A DNA stretch of 64,000 bases from an uncultured Pelagibacteraceae bacterium (lineage in GTDB: Bacteria > Pseudomonadota > Alphaproteobacteria > Pelagibacterales > Pelagibacteraceae): the NCBI GenBank assembly GCA_902583075.1, contig CACHUN010000001.1, positions 1 through 64,000 of the forward strand, written 5' to 3'. Numbering within the stretch: position 1 is the stretch's first letter; every line of letters starts with the position of its first letter. The notes beneath the pieces were generated by a model. It was given only the letters and a program-made list of their open reading frames with translations, was not told where the DNA came from and made no database searches. The position numbers were made by a program, and so were the translations under genes. Shown piece by piece: positions 52,430-61,898 of this stretch.

Positions 52430-53401
52430 ATGGCAGTAAAAGCTTTAAGCTATATCGGAGTTAATTCAGATAAATTTGAGGATTGGTCAGTCTATTCTCA
52501 AAAATATTTAGGCATGCAACAAGTAGATCATGGGAAAGATATTTTATCTTTCAGAATGGATGACCAAAAACAAAGATTAACAATAACTGGAGATAGAGGT
52601 GATGGATTAGGATTTTTAGGCTGGGAAGTTGAGAGCAAGGAAGATCTTCAAACTTTTGCAAAAAAATTAGAAGAAAATAAAATAGTAGTAAATCGAGGAA
52701 AAACTTCTTTTGCTGACAAGCGTTTTGTTGATGATTTAATTTATTTTAATGACCCACAAGGAAATCGTATTGAACTTGTCTATAAGCCTATGTTAGATAC
52801 AGATCCTTTTAAACCAAGTAGACCAATTTCAGGGTTTAAAACTGGAGCATTAGGGATGGGACATGCGGTAATACATGTTAAAAAAATTGATGATTTAATT
52901 CCTTTTTATAGAGATGTAATGGGTTTCAAGATAAGTGATTTTAGTCATACTCCAATATCTCTATGTTTTTTCCATGTTAATGGAAGGCATCATAGTTTAG
53001 CTTTGTTTGGCTCAGGTGGAACAGGTTTCCATCATTTTATGGTTGAATACAATAACTTAGACGACGTAGGGCAAGGCTACGATTTGTTGCAATACAAAGA
53101 TAATGCAATTGCTTATACTATGGGTCGTCACACCAATGATTATATGACTTCATTTTATTCAATCACACCATCAGGATTTTTCATTGAAAATGGATGGGGC
53201 GGAAGGATTATAAATCCTGACACATGGCAGCCAATTGAAACATTTGAAGGGCCAAGTTTTTGGGGGCATGAGAGACTTTATTTACCAGATGATGAGAGAA
53301 TGAAATTTAGAAATAAAAGACTTGAGACTGCTTCACAAGGTAAACAAGCTCCATTGTTAATTGATTGCCCTTGGTTATATTCAAATATTGATAAAAAATA
53401 A
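52430..53401 (+). CDS. Extradiol dioxygenase-like (VOC superfamily) protein
   Basis: A 323-aa two-domain vicinal-oxygen-chelate protein like type I extradiol dioxygenases (BphC). Metal ligands match His145 in GMGHAVIHV, His202 in FHHFMVEY and Glu253 in FFIENGWGG; GRHTNDYMTSFYSITPSGF is a BphC signature. It likely cleaves a catechol-type ring. It is 15 bp upstream of a flavin hydroxylase that could make the catechol. Confidence 0.88.
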   Translation: MAVKALSYIGVNSDKFEDWSVYSQKYLGMQQVDHGKDILSFRMDDQKQRLTITGDRGDGLGFLGWEVESKEDLQTFAKKLEENKIVVNRGKTSFADKRFVDDLIYFNDPQGNRIELVYKPMLDTDPFKPSRPISGFKTGALGMGHAVIHVKKIDDLIPFYRDVMGFKISDFSHTPISLCFFHVNGRHHSLALFGSGGTGFHHFMVEYNNLDDVGQGYDLLQYKDNAIAYTMGRHTNDYMTSFYSITPSGFFIENGWGGRIINPDTWQPIETFEGPSFWGHERLYLPDDERMKFRNKRLETASQGKQAPLLIDCPWLYSNIDKK

Positions 53402-53415
53402 AAACAAAATTTTCA

Positions 53416-54876
53416 ATGAGGAAATTTGATATCACAATTGTGGGATTAGGACCTGCTGGAGGAACTTTATCAAATCTTTTAGCAATGCATGGTTTATCGA
53501 TTTTAATTCTCGATAGAGAAAAAAGTTTTTATCCTCTACCTAGAGCAGTTCATTTTGATGATGAAGTAATGAGAGTTTTTCAAACAATAGGAATTACAAA
53601 AGAATTTTTGAAGTATACAATAATTAACAAAGGTACGAAATTTGTAAACTCAAAAGAAAAAGTAATATTGGATTGGCCTAGACCAAAAAAAATTACAGAT
53701 AATGGATGGTATCCAAGTTATAGATTTCATCAACCTGATTTAGAAAAACAACTTAGAAAAAAATTAAAAAATTATGAAAAAGTTCTTATTGAGCAAAATT
53801 CTGAAGTAAGAAAAATTACAAATTCCAAAAATCATGTAGATATAACTTACACAAACACAAGAAATCACAAAGAATACTATGTAAGATCAAAATATTTGGT
53901 TGGTTGTGATGGTGCAAATTCTATAACTCGAAAGCAAATGAAAACAAAAATGGACAATTTAGGTTTCACTCAGAAATGGACAGTTGTAGATCTGATATTG
54001 AAGAAGAAAAAAAACAACTTACCAGACAGAACAATTCAATATTCAAATCCGAAGCAACCAGCAACTTATTGTAGAAATGTTGGTAAACGTAGAAGATGGG
54101 AATTTGCAATTAAGAAAAATCAAAGTGATATAAAAGTATTGTCAGAAAATTACATTTGGAATTTTCTAAAACCTTGGTTAAATAAAAGTGACGCAATTAT
54201 TGAAAGGAAAACAATTTATCAATTTGAGTCAGCAATTGCTAGAAAATGGCGTAAAGGAAGAATTTTTATTGCTGGTGATGCTGCACATTTGATGCCACCT
54301 TTTATGGGACAAGGAATGTGCGCAGGTATTAGAGATGCGTCTAACTTAGCATGGAAAATAGCAACATGTTTAAAAGTTAAACATAATGAAGCTTTCTTAA
54401 ATACTTATCAAACAGAGAGATCGTTAAATGTAAGAGAGTATATTGAAACTACTATGAGAATGGGTGAGTTTGTTAATGCAGTTGAGTCTACACCAATTAC
54501 TGACAATATTAGGTCTGATAATAAGGGTATTAAAAGTATGCAATCAATAAAACCTAAAATGGGAAAAGGATTAGGCTATTTAAAAGATAAAAATAGAGGA
54601 AAAATATTTCCTCAATTTAAATTAAATAAAAATACAAGTTTAGATGATAATTTTTCAAAAAAAGGGATATTAATATTGTCCTCTGATCTCAAAACAAAGG
54701 TTTCAAAAAAATATAACTTAGTAAATTCAAAAAAAATTAAGAAACTATCAGTCTATTTGAAAAATATAAATGCAAAGGCAATTTTAGTAAGGCCCGATAG
54801 ATTTATTTTGGGCTCAGCAAATACAAATCATGAAATAAATTTGCTATTAAAAAAATATTCTGAAATTCTAAGATAA
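53416..54876 (+). CDS. FAD-dependent aromatic hydroxylase, MhpA/PheA-like
   Basis: A 486-aa group A flavin monooxygenase. Dinucleotide motif VGLGPAGGTLSNLLAMHG (10-27), DG motif GCDGANSITRK (about 164-174) and GDAAHLMPPFMGQGMCAGIRDASNLAWKIA (about 290-319). It would hydroxylate a phenolic substrate using NAD(P)H and O2. It is shorter than E. coli MhpA (554 aa), mostly at the C-terminal thioredoxin-like domain, which is reduced here. The convergent BKACE gene overlaps its end by 9 bp. Confidence 0.88.
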   Translation: MRKFDITIVGLGPAGGTLSNLLAMHGLSILILDREKSFYPLPRAVHFDDEVMRVFQTIGITKEFLKYTIINKGTKFVNSKEKVILDWPRPKKITDNGWYPSYRFHQPDLEKQLRKKLKNYEKVLIEQNSEVRKITNSKNHVDITYTNTRNHKEYYVRSKYLVGCDGANSITRKQMKTKMDNLGFTQKWTVVDLILKKKKNNLPDRTIQYSNPKQPATYCRNVGKRRRWEFAIKKNQSDIKVLSENYIWNFLKPWLNKSDAIIERKTIYQFESAIARKWRKGRIFIAGDAAHLMPPFMGQGMCAGIRDASNLAWKIATCLKVKHNEAFLNTYQTERSLNVREYIETTMRMGEFVNAVESTPITDNIRSDNKGIKSMQSIKPKMGKGLGYLKDKNRGKIFPQFKLNKNTSLDDNFSKKGILILSSDLKTKVSKKYNLVNSKKIKKLSVYLKNINAKAILVRPDRFILGSANTNHEINLLLKKYSEILR

Positions 54877-55653
54877 ATTAAAAATTTCATTCACTGCTTT
54901 AATCTTTGAATGATTATTTGGGGCGATCTCTCCATTAGGCATAAATAAAGAATTTTCAAATCCAACTCTTATTTTACCCCCCAGGTTTATTGCTTTTTCT
55001 AGACAGGATATTTCTTCTTTCGCAAAAGCACAGATTGCCCAGTCCAAATTAATATTATTATCTCTCATTTTTTCTAAAAAAATTGGAATGTTATCTGGAT
55101 AACTTATTTTACCTGAGTAATGTCCAATTACAAAGAGACACCAAGCTCCCTCAACATTAATTTCTGCTTTGTTATATAAATTAACTAATAAATCTATTTC
55201 ATTTGGATTATATAAAAGATGTTGTATTTTAGTCCCGGCCTCTGTCAAATATTTATACAACTTTACATCTTCATCAGTTGGATTTCTTGAGGGTATCATT
55301 TCAGCTGTACCAATTGATATTCCGGGTGGTGTAACATCATAAGCAAGTTTTCTCATATCTTCTGGAGAATATTTTCCAACTGACTCCGTTGTAACTTGGA
55401 TATGCATTTTTGGAACTTTAAATTCTAATTCCTTGAGTGCTTCTTTATACAAACCTGCATCAAGAACGTGTTCTCCTTTTTCATCCCTTACATGCAGATG
55501 TATTGCACCAGCCCCTGCTTTAAAACAATTCTTTGCGACTTCAACAGTTTCTTGTATAGTTAATGGTACTTCAGGATGATCTTTCTTGACTTTTCTTGCT
55601 CCATTTGGAGCTACCATTAATCTAGGTAATTCATTTGGTTGATAAAAAGGCAT
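54868..55653 (-). CDS. Beta-keto acid cleavage enzyme (BKACE, DUF849)
   Basis: A 261-aa TIM-barrel zinc enzyme that condenses a beta-keto acid with acetyl-CoA to give acetoacetate and a new CoA ester. The metal motif HLHVRDEKGEH (near 48-58) and the APNGARK start are typical. The beta-keto substrate is unknown in this subfamily. Transcribed with the aldolase/dehydrogenase fusion (3-bp gap). Confidence 0.85.
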   Translation of the reverse strand: MPFYQPNELPRLMVAPNGARKVKKDHPEVPLTIQETVEVAKNCFKAGAGAIHLHVRDEKGEHVLDAGLYKEALKELEFKVPKMHIQVTTESVGKYSPEDMRKLAYDVTPPGISIGTAEMIPSRNPTDEDVKLYKYLTEAGTKIQHLLYNPNEIDLLVNLYNKAEINVEGAWCLFVIGHYSGKISYPDNIPIFLEKMRDNNINLDWAICAFAKEEISCLEKAINLGGKIRVGFENSLFMPNGEIAPNNHSKIKAVNEIFNLS

Positions 55654-55656
55654 AAA

Positions 55657-57690
55657 TTATCTTAAAGATGCAGCAATATTTCCACCATCAACTGTTAGAA
55701 TAGCTCCAGTAGTTTTTTTGGATATTGAAAGATGAAAAAAAGCTTTGGCTACATCTTCGGCTTTTACCTCATTTAAAAGTAAGTTACCTTTCATATAATC
55801 ATCTGTTGTAACTTGTCTAGCCTTTGCTCTTGATTTTATCATTTTATCATTTAGTAGCCCACTTCTAATTCTATCTGCATTTACTCCATTAGATCTTATT
55901 CCATAAGATCCGTAATCAACGGCATATTGTTTGCATAGATTTAATAATGCCGATTTTGGTAAACCGTAAGGCCCAAAATTTTTACCTGGATTTACAGATT
56001 GTTTGGAAATATTAAATAATAAACATCCTTCAGTATTTTGAAGTTTCATAATTCTTGTAGCTTCCGAAGCACAGTATTGATGAGAAAAGAAGTTATCTTC
56101 AAAACTTTTTCTTAAAATTTTATCACTAATCTCAGCAATAGGACCTCCGGTGGCGGTACCTGCATTTGATATTAAAATGTCTATTCCTCCAAATTGTGAT
56201 GAAATTTCGTTAAATGCTTTTTTAACACTTTCTTTATTTGTTACATCACAATAAATACAAATATCATTTAACTCCTTACTCATTTCTTCAACCTTTGTTT
56301 TGTTATTATCTATTAAAATTACTTCTGCGCCATGTTTTTTGAATAATTTATATGTTGCTGTTCCGATTCCGCCAAAAGCTCCAGTAATAACAACAATACT
56401 TCCCTCTAACTCTTTTTTTTCTTTTTTAATTTTAGCTTGTTCAAGAGACCAATATTCAACATCAAAAATATCTTTTTTTGTTATAAATTTATACTTTGAA
56501 GTTTCTTCAACAGATGAGATTACTCTTGCATTTGTCTCTGTCAAATCTGCAGCAATATTTGCAGCTTTAAGACTATTGCCTACACAAAATATTCCAATAT
56601 TTTGCACTATTATTACTCTTGGTGAAGTATCTAGCATTGTCTTCTTTTCTTTAACTTTTTTTTGGTTTTGTTCAAAATATTGCAAATATTTTTTCCTATA
56701 ATTTACAAATGCTTTTTTTGCAGTCTTTTCAAACTCATTGACTGAAGATTTAAGTTTTGGTTTTATTATTAAAGGGAAGGGTTTTACTCTTATTACATGA
56801 TCTGGAGTAGCAGTCCCCTCTTCTGAATATCTTGCCACCTCGACTCCATCAATAAAATACTTTAATGGTTTATTATTTCGAAAGGTAAGAATAAATTTAT
56901 TTTTTGTGCCATTAGAAGTAAGTCCTCGAAGTATTGGTGCTATTTGAGCAGGAGTAATTTTAATATTTAAACTTTTTATTTGTTTAATTTTTTTTCTTTT
57001 TAATTTTTTTATTGCCTTTTCAGCATCACTCACATACTTGATCATTAGGTCATATGATTCTTTTGCATCGTTAGAGAAAGTGAAAATTCCATGATTAAGT
57101 AAAATAAGACAGTTTATATTTGGATTTTTTAAGTAAACCTCTTTAATCTTCTGAGCTAATCCATACCCCGGCATTACATAAGGAATTATGTTAACTTTTT
57201 TTCCAAATATCTTTTTGCAAAAAGCAATTCCATTTGGTCTGTTGGTTACATTCATAATCGCATCGGAATGTGTATGATCAACAAACTTAAATGGTAAAAA
57301 AGCATGTAGAAAAGTTTCAACTGATGGATTAGGAGATTTGATGTTCATCAAATTCCTTTTTTGATATGATACCATTTCTTCATCTGATAATTTTTTTTTG
57401 TTTTTTAATGCCAAAAGAGGATTTAGCTTTACAGCTGGCAAACCTTCTGGTTCAATTTCTGCCATATCCCATCCGCTTCCTTTCACACACAAAACATCAT
57501 AGTTTTTTCCATCTAAATCTTTTACAGTAGTTTTAACAGAAGTATTACCGCCTCCATGTAAAACCAATTCACTATTTCTTCCTAGTAATCTAGTTGTATA
57601 AACCCTCAACGCCATATCCCTAGAATGACCGAGTTTCCTGTATTTTGATATATATTTTTTAGCTTCAGTATTTGACCAATTATTTTTCAA
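55657..57690 (-). CDS. Bifunctional class II aldolase / short-chain dehydrogenase
   Basis: A 677-aa fusion. The N-terminal half (to about 400) is a class II aldolase with HGGGNTSVK, VDHTHSDAIMNVTN and LNHGIFTF metal-binding motifs; the C-terminal SDR domain (from about 432) has VVITGAFGGIGTATY and the YGLPK (Tyr-x3-Lys) catalytic pair. Homologues are annotated as rhamnulose-1-phosphate aldolase/alcohol dehydrogenase (RhaD-like), but substrates vary. No rhamnose genes are nearby, so the sugar is uncertain. Confidence 0.88.
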   Translation of the reverse strand: MKNNWSNTEAKKYISKYRKLGHSRDMALRVYTTRLLGRNSELVLHGGGNTSVKTTVKDLDGKNYDVLCVKGSGWDMAEIEPEGLPAVKLNPLLALKNKKKLSDEEMVSYQKRNLMNIKSPNPSVETFLHAFLPFKFVDHTHSDAIMNVTNRPNGIAFCKKIFGKKVNIIPYVMPGYGLAQKIKEVYLKNPNINCLILLNHGIFTFSNDAKESYDLMIKYVSDAEKAIKKLKRKKIKQIKSLNIKITPAQIAPILRGLTSNGTKNKFILTFRNNKPLKYFIDGVEVARYSEEGTATPDHVIRVKPFPLIIKPKLKSSVNEFEKTAKKAFVNYRKKYLQYFEQNQKKVKEKKTMLDTSPRVIIVQNIGIFCVGNSLKAANIAADLTETNARVISSVEETSKYKFITKKDIFDVEYWSLEQAKIKKEKKELEGSIVVITGAFGGIGTATYKLFKKHGAEVILIDNNKTKVEEMSKELNDICIYCDVTNKESVKKAFNEISSQFGGIDILISNAGTATGGPIAEISDKILRKSFEDNFFSHQYCASEATRIMKLQNTEGCLLFNISKQSVNPGKNFGPYGLPKSALLNLCKQYAVDYGSYGIRSNGVNADRIRSGLLNDKMIKSRAKARQVTTDDYMKGNLLLNEVKAEDVAKAFFHLSISKKTTGAILTVDGGNIAASLR

Positions 57691-57775
57691 TGTAATATCC
57701 TAACATAAATTATTATCGTAGTTTTTTGTTTGAAAGAAGTAAAAAATTAAATTAGTAAAGTTATTAAATATTCAT

Positions 57776-58816
57776 ATGACTAAAGTTGGAGAACATATTA
57801 CCCTTGATATAATTGGCACAAAAAAGGAATACGACCCTGCTTTTTTTGAAAAATTAGTTTATAAAATTGCCAAAATAGCAAAGGTTACCGTGCTTGAAAT
57901 TTCTAAGTATAAATTTGAGCCACAAGGTTTTACTTTAGTTGCTTTATTGGCTGAAAGTCATATTAGTTTTCACACATTTCCAGAAAAGGGAATTATTAGT
58001 TTTGATTTTTTTACTTGCGCAAAAATTTCTCCCTCTATTGCTTTAGATGTTATTATAGATGAAATAGAACATACACAAATAATTAAAAAGGAATTTAATA
58101 GAGATACAGTAGACCTCTATCATGATAATTATAGTTCACCTGGTTTAAAAAAATCATACGTAGTAAATAATGTTATTGAAAATTTTAAGTCAAGTGTAGG
58201 CCAACATATTGAGATACTGGAATTAGAACAATTTGGAAAAGCTTTATTTATAGATAATGAAATTCAAGTAGCAGAAAAAGATGAACACCTTTATAGTTCT
58301 ACTTTTGTAAATTCAGGACTTGACTTAAACTCAAATAAAGAAAAAGCAGCTATTATAGGAGGTGGAGATGGTGGTGTAGCAAGAGAATGTATTTCAAAAA
58401 ATTTTAGTTTTATTGATTGGTATGAGTTAGACCCAGAGGTAGTTGAAGTTTGTGATAAGCACCTAGGCAAAATAGGTGAGAAGGCTACCGAAAAAAATTC
58501 AGTAAAATGTGTTTGGGGAGATGCATTTGATAGCATTAAATCAGTAAAAGATGATACATATAATCATATATATGTTGATCTAAATGATGATCAATATTGT
58601 ATTGATTTAGCCGCAAAAAATATGAGTTCGCTTGTGAGAATTTTAAAACCGAAAGGTGTCATTACTGCACAAGTGGGTAGCCAAGATAAAAAACCTAAAC
58701 AAGTCGAAAGTTGGTTAAATGTTTTTAACGAAAACTTTGGAAATACTAAATTATCAAGGGTTTACATTCCGAGCTTTGATTGTTCCTGGAACTTTTCATC
58801 ATCAATAAACCACTAA
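57776..58816 (+). CDS. speDE: AdoMet decarboxylase-spermidine synthase fusion
   Basis: A 346-aa fusion. Residues 1-110 are a SpeH/SpeD type S-adenosylmethionine decarboxylase with the self-cleavage Ser61 in AESHISFHTFPE and Cys81 in FFTCA; residues 115-346 are an aminopropyltransferase with GGGDGGVARE, YELDPEVVEVC and WGDAFD motifs. The order decarboxylase-then-synthase delivers decarboxylated AdoMet straight to the second active site. Fusions of this kind are known in some bacteria. Methylthioadenosine released would feed mtnP. Confidence 0.92.
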   Translation: MTKVGEHITLDIIGTKKEYDPAFFEKLVYKIAKIAKVTVLEISKYKFEPQGFTLVALLAESHISFHTFPEKGIISFDFFTCAKISPSIALDVIIDEIEHTQIIKKEFNRDTVDLYHDNYSSPGLKKSYVVNNVIENFKSSVGQHIEILELEQFGKALFIDNEIQVAEKDEHLYSSTFVNSGLDLNSNKEKAAIIGGGDGGVARECISKNFSFIDWYELDPEVVEVCDKHLGKIGEKATEKNSVKCVWGDAFDSIKSVKDDTYNHIYVDLNDDQYCIDLAAKNMSSLVRILKPKGVITAQVGSQDKKPKQVESWLNVFNENFGNTKLSRVYIPSFDCSWNFSSSINH

Positions 58817-58874
58817 TTTTCTTTTTAATTAATTAAATTTGTGAAATAATAATTATAAATATTTTGGAGGTGAA

Positions 58875-59702
58875 ATGAATAAATTTAAGCAATTAGGACT
58901 AGGAATTATAATTTCCTTTTTCTTAGTATTGAGTGCAAACGCTGGCTCGATAAAGATCGGAACCGAGGGAGCTTATCCTCCTTGGAATTCTAAAGATGCA
59001 GCAGGCAACCTCAACGGATTTGAGGTTGATTTAGCCAATGCATTGTGTGAAATAATGAAACATAACTGTACAATAGTTGAGCAAGATTGGGATGGAATGA
59101 TCCCGGCGCTAACATCAAAAAAATTTGATGCAATAATGGCTGGAATGTCAATTACATCTGAAAGATTAAAAACTATAAATTTTTCTCAGGGATATGCAGA
59201 TGAAGTTGCGTCTTTAGCTGTAATGAAAGGATCAAGTATTGAAAACATCAACGCACCAGAAGGTATTAACCTTAATATCGGTGGTTCTGATGTTGACAAA
59301 GCTCTTAAAACATTAACTAGTTCTTTGTCTGGTAAAACTGTCTGTACACAAATAGGTACAATTCACCAAAACTTTTTAGAGTCAGGTGATGTTGGAAAGA
59401 TAAATCTTAAAACTTATAAAACTCAAGATGAAGTAAACCTGGACTTGACAAATGGTAGATGCGATGTTGCTCTTGCAGCTGCAGTGGCATTCACAGATTA
59501 TGCAGAAAAATCTGGAAAAGCAGTAGTTTTGACTGGCCCTACTTTCTCCGGTGGAGCATTTGGTAATGGTGTCGGTGTAGGAATTAGAAAAGGAGACTCT
59601 AAGCTTCTTAATGAATTTAATGCAGCAATAGATAAAGCCAGAGATGATGGTATTATAAGTAAACTAGCCATTAAATGGTTTGGTTTTGATGCATCTATGT
59701 AA
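58875..59702 (+). CDS. Polar amino-acid ABC transporter binding protein
   Basis: A 275-aa periplasmic binding protein of the HisJ/ArtJ class. Signal peptide about 22 residues; KIGTEGAYPPWNSKDAAGNLNGFEVDLANALC is the family start and GMSITSERLKTINFSQGY contains the ligand arginine. Two cysteine pairs (CEIMKHNC, CTQ..GRC) are typical of the opine/octopine-like group. A GGAGGTG ribosome binding site suggests strong expression. The ligand is probably a basic amino acid or opine. Confidence 0.9.
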   Translation: MNKFKQLGLGIIISFFLVLSANAGSIKIGTEGAYPPWNSKDAAGNLNGFEVDLANALCEIMKHNCTIVEQDWDGMIPALTSKKFDAIMAGMSITSERLKTINFSQGYADEVASLAVMKGSSIENINAPEGINLNIGGSDVDKALKTLTSSLSGKTVCTQIGTIHQNFLESGDVGKINLKTYKTQDEVNLDLTNGRCDVALAAAVAFTDYAEKSGKAVVLTGPTFSGGAFGNGVGVGIRKGDSKLLNEFNAAIDKARDDGIISKLAIKWFGFDASM

Positions 59703-59715
59703 ATAATTTTAGATA

Positions 59716-59740
59716 TGGCGACTATAATATATAGTCGCCA
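59716..59740 (+). promoter_or_regulatory. Intergenic stem-loop between binding protein and permease genes
   Basis: TGGCGACTATA (59716-59726) and TATAGTCGCCA (59730-59740) form a perfect 11-bp stem with a 3-nt loop and no T-run. Such stem-loops after binding-protein genes often stabilise the upstream mRNA or reduce read-through, giving excess binding protein. Confidence 0.7.
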
Positions 59741-59746
59741 ATCTAT

Positions 59747-60439
59747 ATGGAACTACTTTCATTCGGAGATACTGGTTGGGGAGACGAACTCTTTTTTGCA
59801 ACCCTAATGACAATTGCTGTTTCGGTTGCAGCTATGGCAATAGGTTTTGTGTTTGCTTTAATATTTACACCTTTAAAACTATCTAAAAATAAAACACTTA
59901 ATATCATTGGAAATTTTTACACTACTATTATTAGAGGCGTTCCAGAACTACTAGTAATTTACTTATTATTTTTTGGCGGCACAGGAGCTGCAATGTATGT
60001 AGCTTCAATTTTCGGATATGATGGCTATATCGAAATAAATGCATTTATAACTGGCGCTCTTGCAATAGGGATTATTTCTGGAGCGTATTCTACTGAAGTT
60101 TTTAGAGGCGCTATTTTATCAATTGATAAAGGTCAATTTGAAGCTTCAAAAGTTTTGGGTATAAAAAAAAGTATTCAATTTTATAAAATTATTTTACCTC
60201 AAATGTTGAGGCTATCAATTCCTAACCTCAGTAACGTTTGGCAAATAGCTTTGAAAGATACTTCTTTGATTTCTGTAACTGGACTAGTAGAAATAATGAG
60301 GCAATCTTATATCGCTGCTGGTTCAACTAGAGATCCTCTATTTTTTTATTCAGTAGCAGCAGTCTTGTATTTAATACTTACCTATTTAAGCATGAAATTA
60401 ATTAATAAATTAGAAATCAAATATAACAAAGGATACTGA
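59747..60439 (+). CDS. Amino-acid ABC transporter permease (HisQ-like)
   Basis: A 230-aa inner-membrane permease, five helices, with the EAA-type loop EASKVLGIKKSIQFYKIILPQM contacting the ATPase. TIIRGVPELLVIYLLFFGG is typical of HisQ/ArtQ. It starts 44 bp after the binding protein and overlaps the next permease by one base. Confidence 0.9.
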   Translation: MELLSFGDTGWGDELFFATLMTIAVSVAAMAIGFVFALIFTPLKLSKNKTLNIIGNFYTTIIRGVPELLVIYLLFFGGTGAAMYVASIFGYDGYIEINAFITGALAIGIISGAYSTEVFRGAILSIDKGQFEASKVLGIKKSIQFYKIILPQMLRLSIPNLSNVWQIALKDTSLISVTGLVEIMRQSYIAAGSTRDPLFFYSVAAVLYLILTYLSMKLINKLEIKYNKGY

Positions 60440-61116
60440 TGGATATAAATTTGATGATGAGTATTTTTCCAAACTTATTAAATGGTGCAGTTATCACTCT
60501 AAAACTTTTGGTAGTTTCAATGTTTTTTGGATTAATAATAGGTTTAATTTTTGCAATTTTGAGAGTTAATAAAAATCCAATATTTAATAAGTTTGCTTAT
60601 GGTTATTCTTATTTTTTTAGAGGAACACCCCTACTAGTTCAGTTATATTTAATTTATTATGGATTAGCTAACATAGAATTTTTAAGAAATTCTTTTTTTT
60701 GGGTAATTATAAAAGAACCATATTGGTGTGCAATTATTGCTTTTTCTTTAAATACTGGAGCTTATACATCTGAGATACTAAGATCATCATTTCAGACAAT
60801 TAAAAAAGGTTACATTGAAGCTGCACAAAGTTTGGGTGTAACAAAAAAAATAACTTTTTACAGAATTCAATTACCTATTGCTATAAAACAATCACTTCCA
60901 GCATATGGGAATGAAATAATATTAATGCTTAAAGGCACTTCTCTTGCAAGCGTTATAACAATTATGGATTTAATGGGTGAAGCTAGAAAGATAAATGTTT
61001 TAACTTTTAAACCTTTTGAGGCATTTATTACCGCAGGAATAATTTATTTATTTATTACATTTATAATACATAATATTGTAAAATACTTAGAAAAAAAATA
61101 CAGATTTCAAACATGA
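60439..61116 (+). CDS. Amino-acid ABC transporter permease (HisM-like)
   Basis: A 225-aa permease partner: FRGTPLLVQLYLIYYGL, EAAQSLGVTKKITFYRIQLPIA coupling loop, and KGTSLASVITI. No ATPase gene follows; the operon instead continues with a nitrilase-family gene. The ATPase must be encoded elsewhere or shared. Confidence 0.9.
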   Translation: MDINLMMSIFPNLLNGAVITLKLLVVSMFFGLIIGLIFAILRVNKNPIFNKFAYGYSYFFRGTPLLVQLYLIYYGLANIEFLRNSFFWVIIKEPYWCAIIAFSLNTGAYTSEILRSSFQTIKKGYIEAAQSLGVTKKITFYRIQLPIAIKQSLPAYGNEIILMLKGTSLASVITIMDLMGEARKINVLTFKPFEAFITAGIIYLFITFIIHNIVKYLEKKYRFQT

Positions 61117-61898
61117 AAGTAGCTTGTATTCAGTTGTCTAGTGGTGAGGATTATAATAAAAATTTTAAAGATATTGTAAAATATATTAATCAAGCTATTG
61201 CAAATAAAGCAGACTTTATACTTACACCAGAAACTTCCTCATTGATGTCTGCTGACAAAAATAATTTATTTAAATATTCATATGAAATGAAACATGATCC
61301 AATAATAAAAAAAGTAAAAACTATTGCTAAATCAAAAAAGAAATGGATACTTCTTGGCTCAATGTGCATTAAAGAAAAAAACAAATTAAGAAATAGATCT
61401 ATTCTTATTGGACCTAAGGGTAAAATAAATACCTATTACGATAAAATAAATATGTTTGATGTTAAAGTTTCAAAAAAAGAACAGCATAAAGAAAGTAAAG
61501 TTTTTAAGGCAGGTAAAAAATTAGTATCTGCTAAATTACCCTGGGGAAAAATAGGTCTTTCAATTTGTTATGATTTAAGATTTCCGGAACTTTATAGAAA
61601 CTTATCAAAAAGAAATTTAAGTTTTATGACTGTTCCATCTGCATTTACTAAAACAACTGGTCAAAGACATTGGTTAACTTTATTAAAAGCAAGAGCAATT
61701 GAAAACTTTTGTTATATTTTTGCTCCTAATCAAACAGGAAAAAATACGATTAAAAGAGAAACTTTTGGACATTCAGTAATTATTTCGCCCGATGGAAAAA
61801 TAATGGCCCTCAAGAGATTAGGAAAAGGAATTATATATTCAAAAATAAAACCAAAAATATCTATGGATCTAAGAAAAGTTATTCCAAGTTTGCTTTAA
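61113..61898 (+). CDS. Nitrilase-family carbon-nitrogen hydrolase
   Basis: A 261-aa amidase of the Nit branch. The Glu-Lys-Cys triad is visible: TPETSSL (Glu about 41), YYDKINMFDV (Lys about 112) and GLSICYDLRFPELYR (Cys about 151). Nit1-type proteins hydrolyse deaminated glutathione; omega-amidase activity is another option. ATGA overlap with the permease suggests it may process the imported nitrogen compound. Confidence 0.88.
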   Translation: MKVACIQLSSGEDYNKNFKDIVKYINQAIANKADFILTPETSSLMSADKNNLFKYSYEMKHDPIIKKVKTIAKSKKKWILLGSMCIKEKNKLRNRSILIGPKGKINTYYDKINMFDVKVSKKEQHKESKVFKAGKKLVSAKLPWGKIGLSICYDLRFPELYRNLSKRNLSFMTVPSAFTKTTGQRHWLTLLKARAIENFCYIFAPNQTGKNTIKRETFGHSVIISPDGKIMALKRLGKGIIYSKIKPKISMDLRKVIPSLL

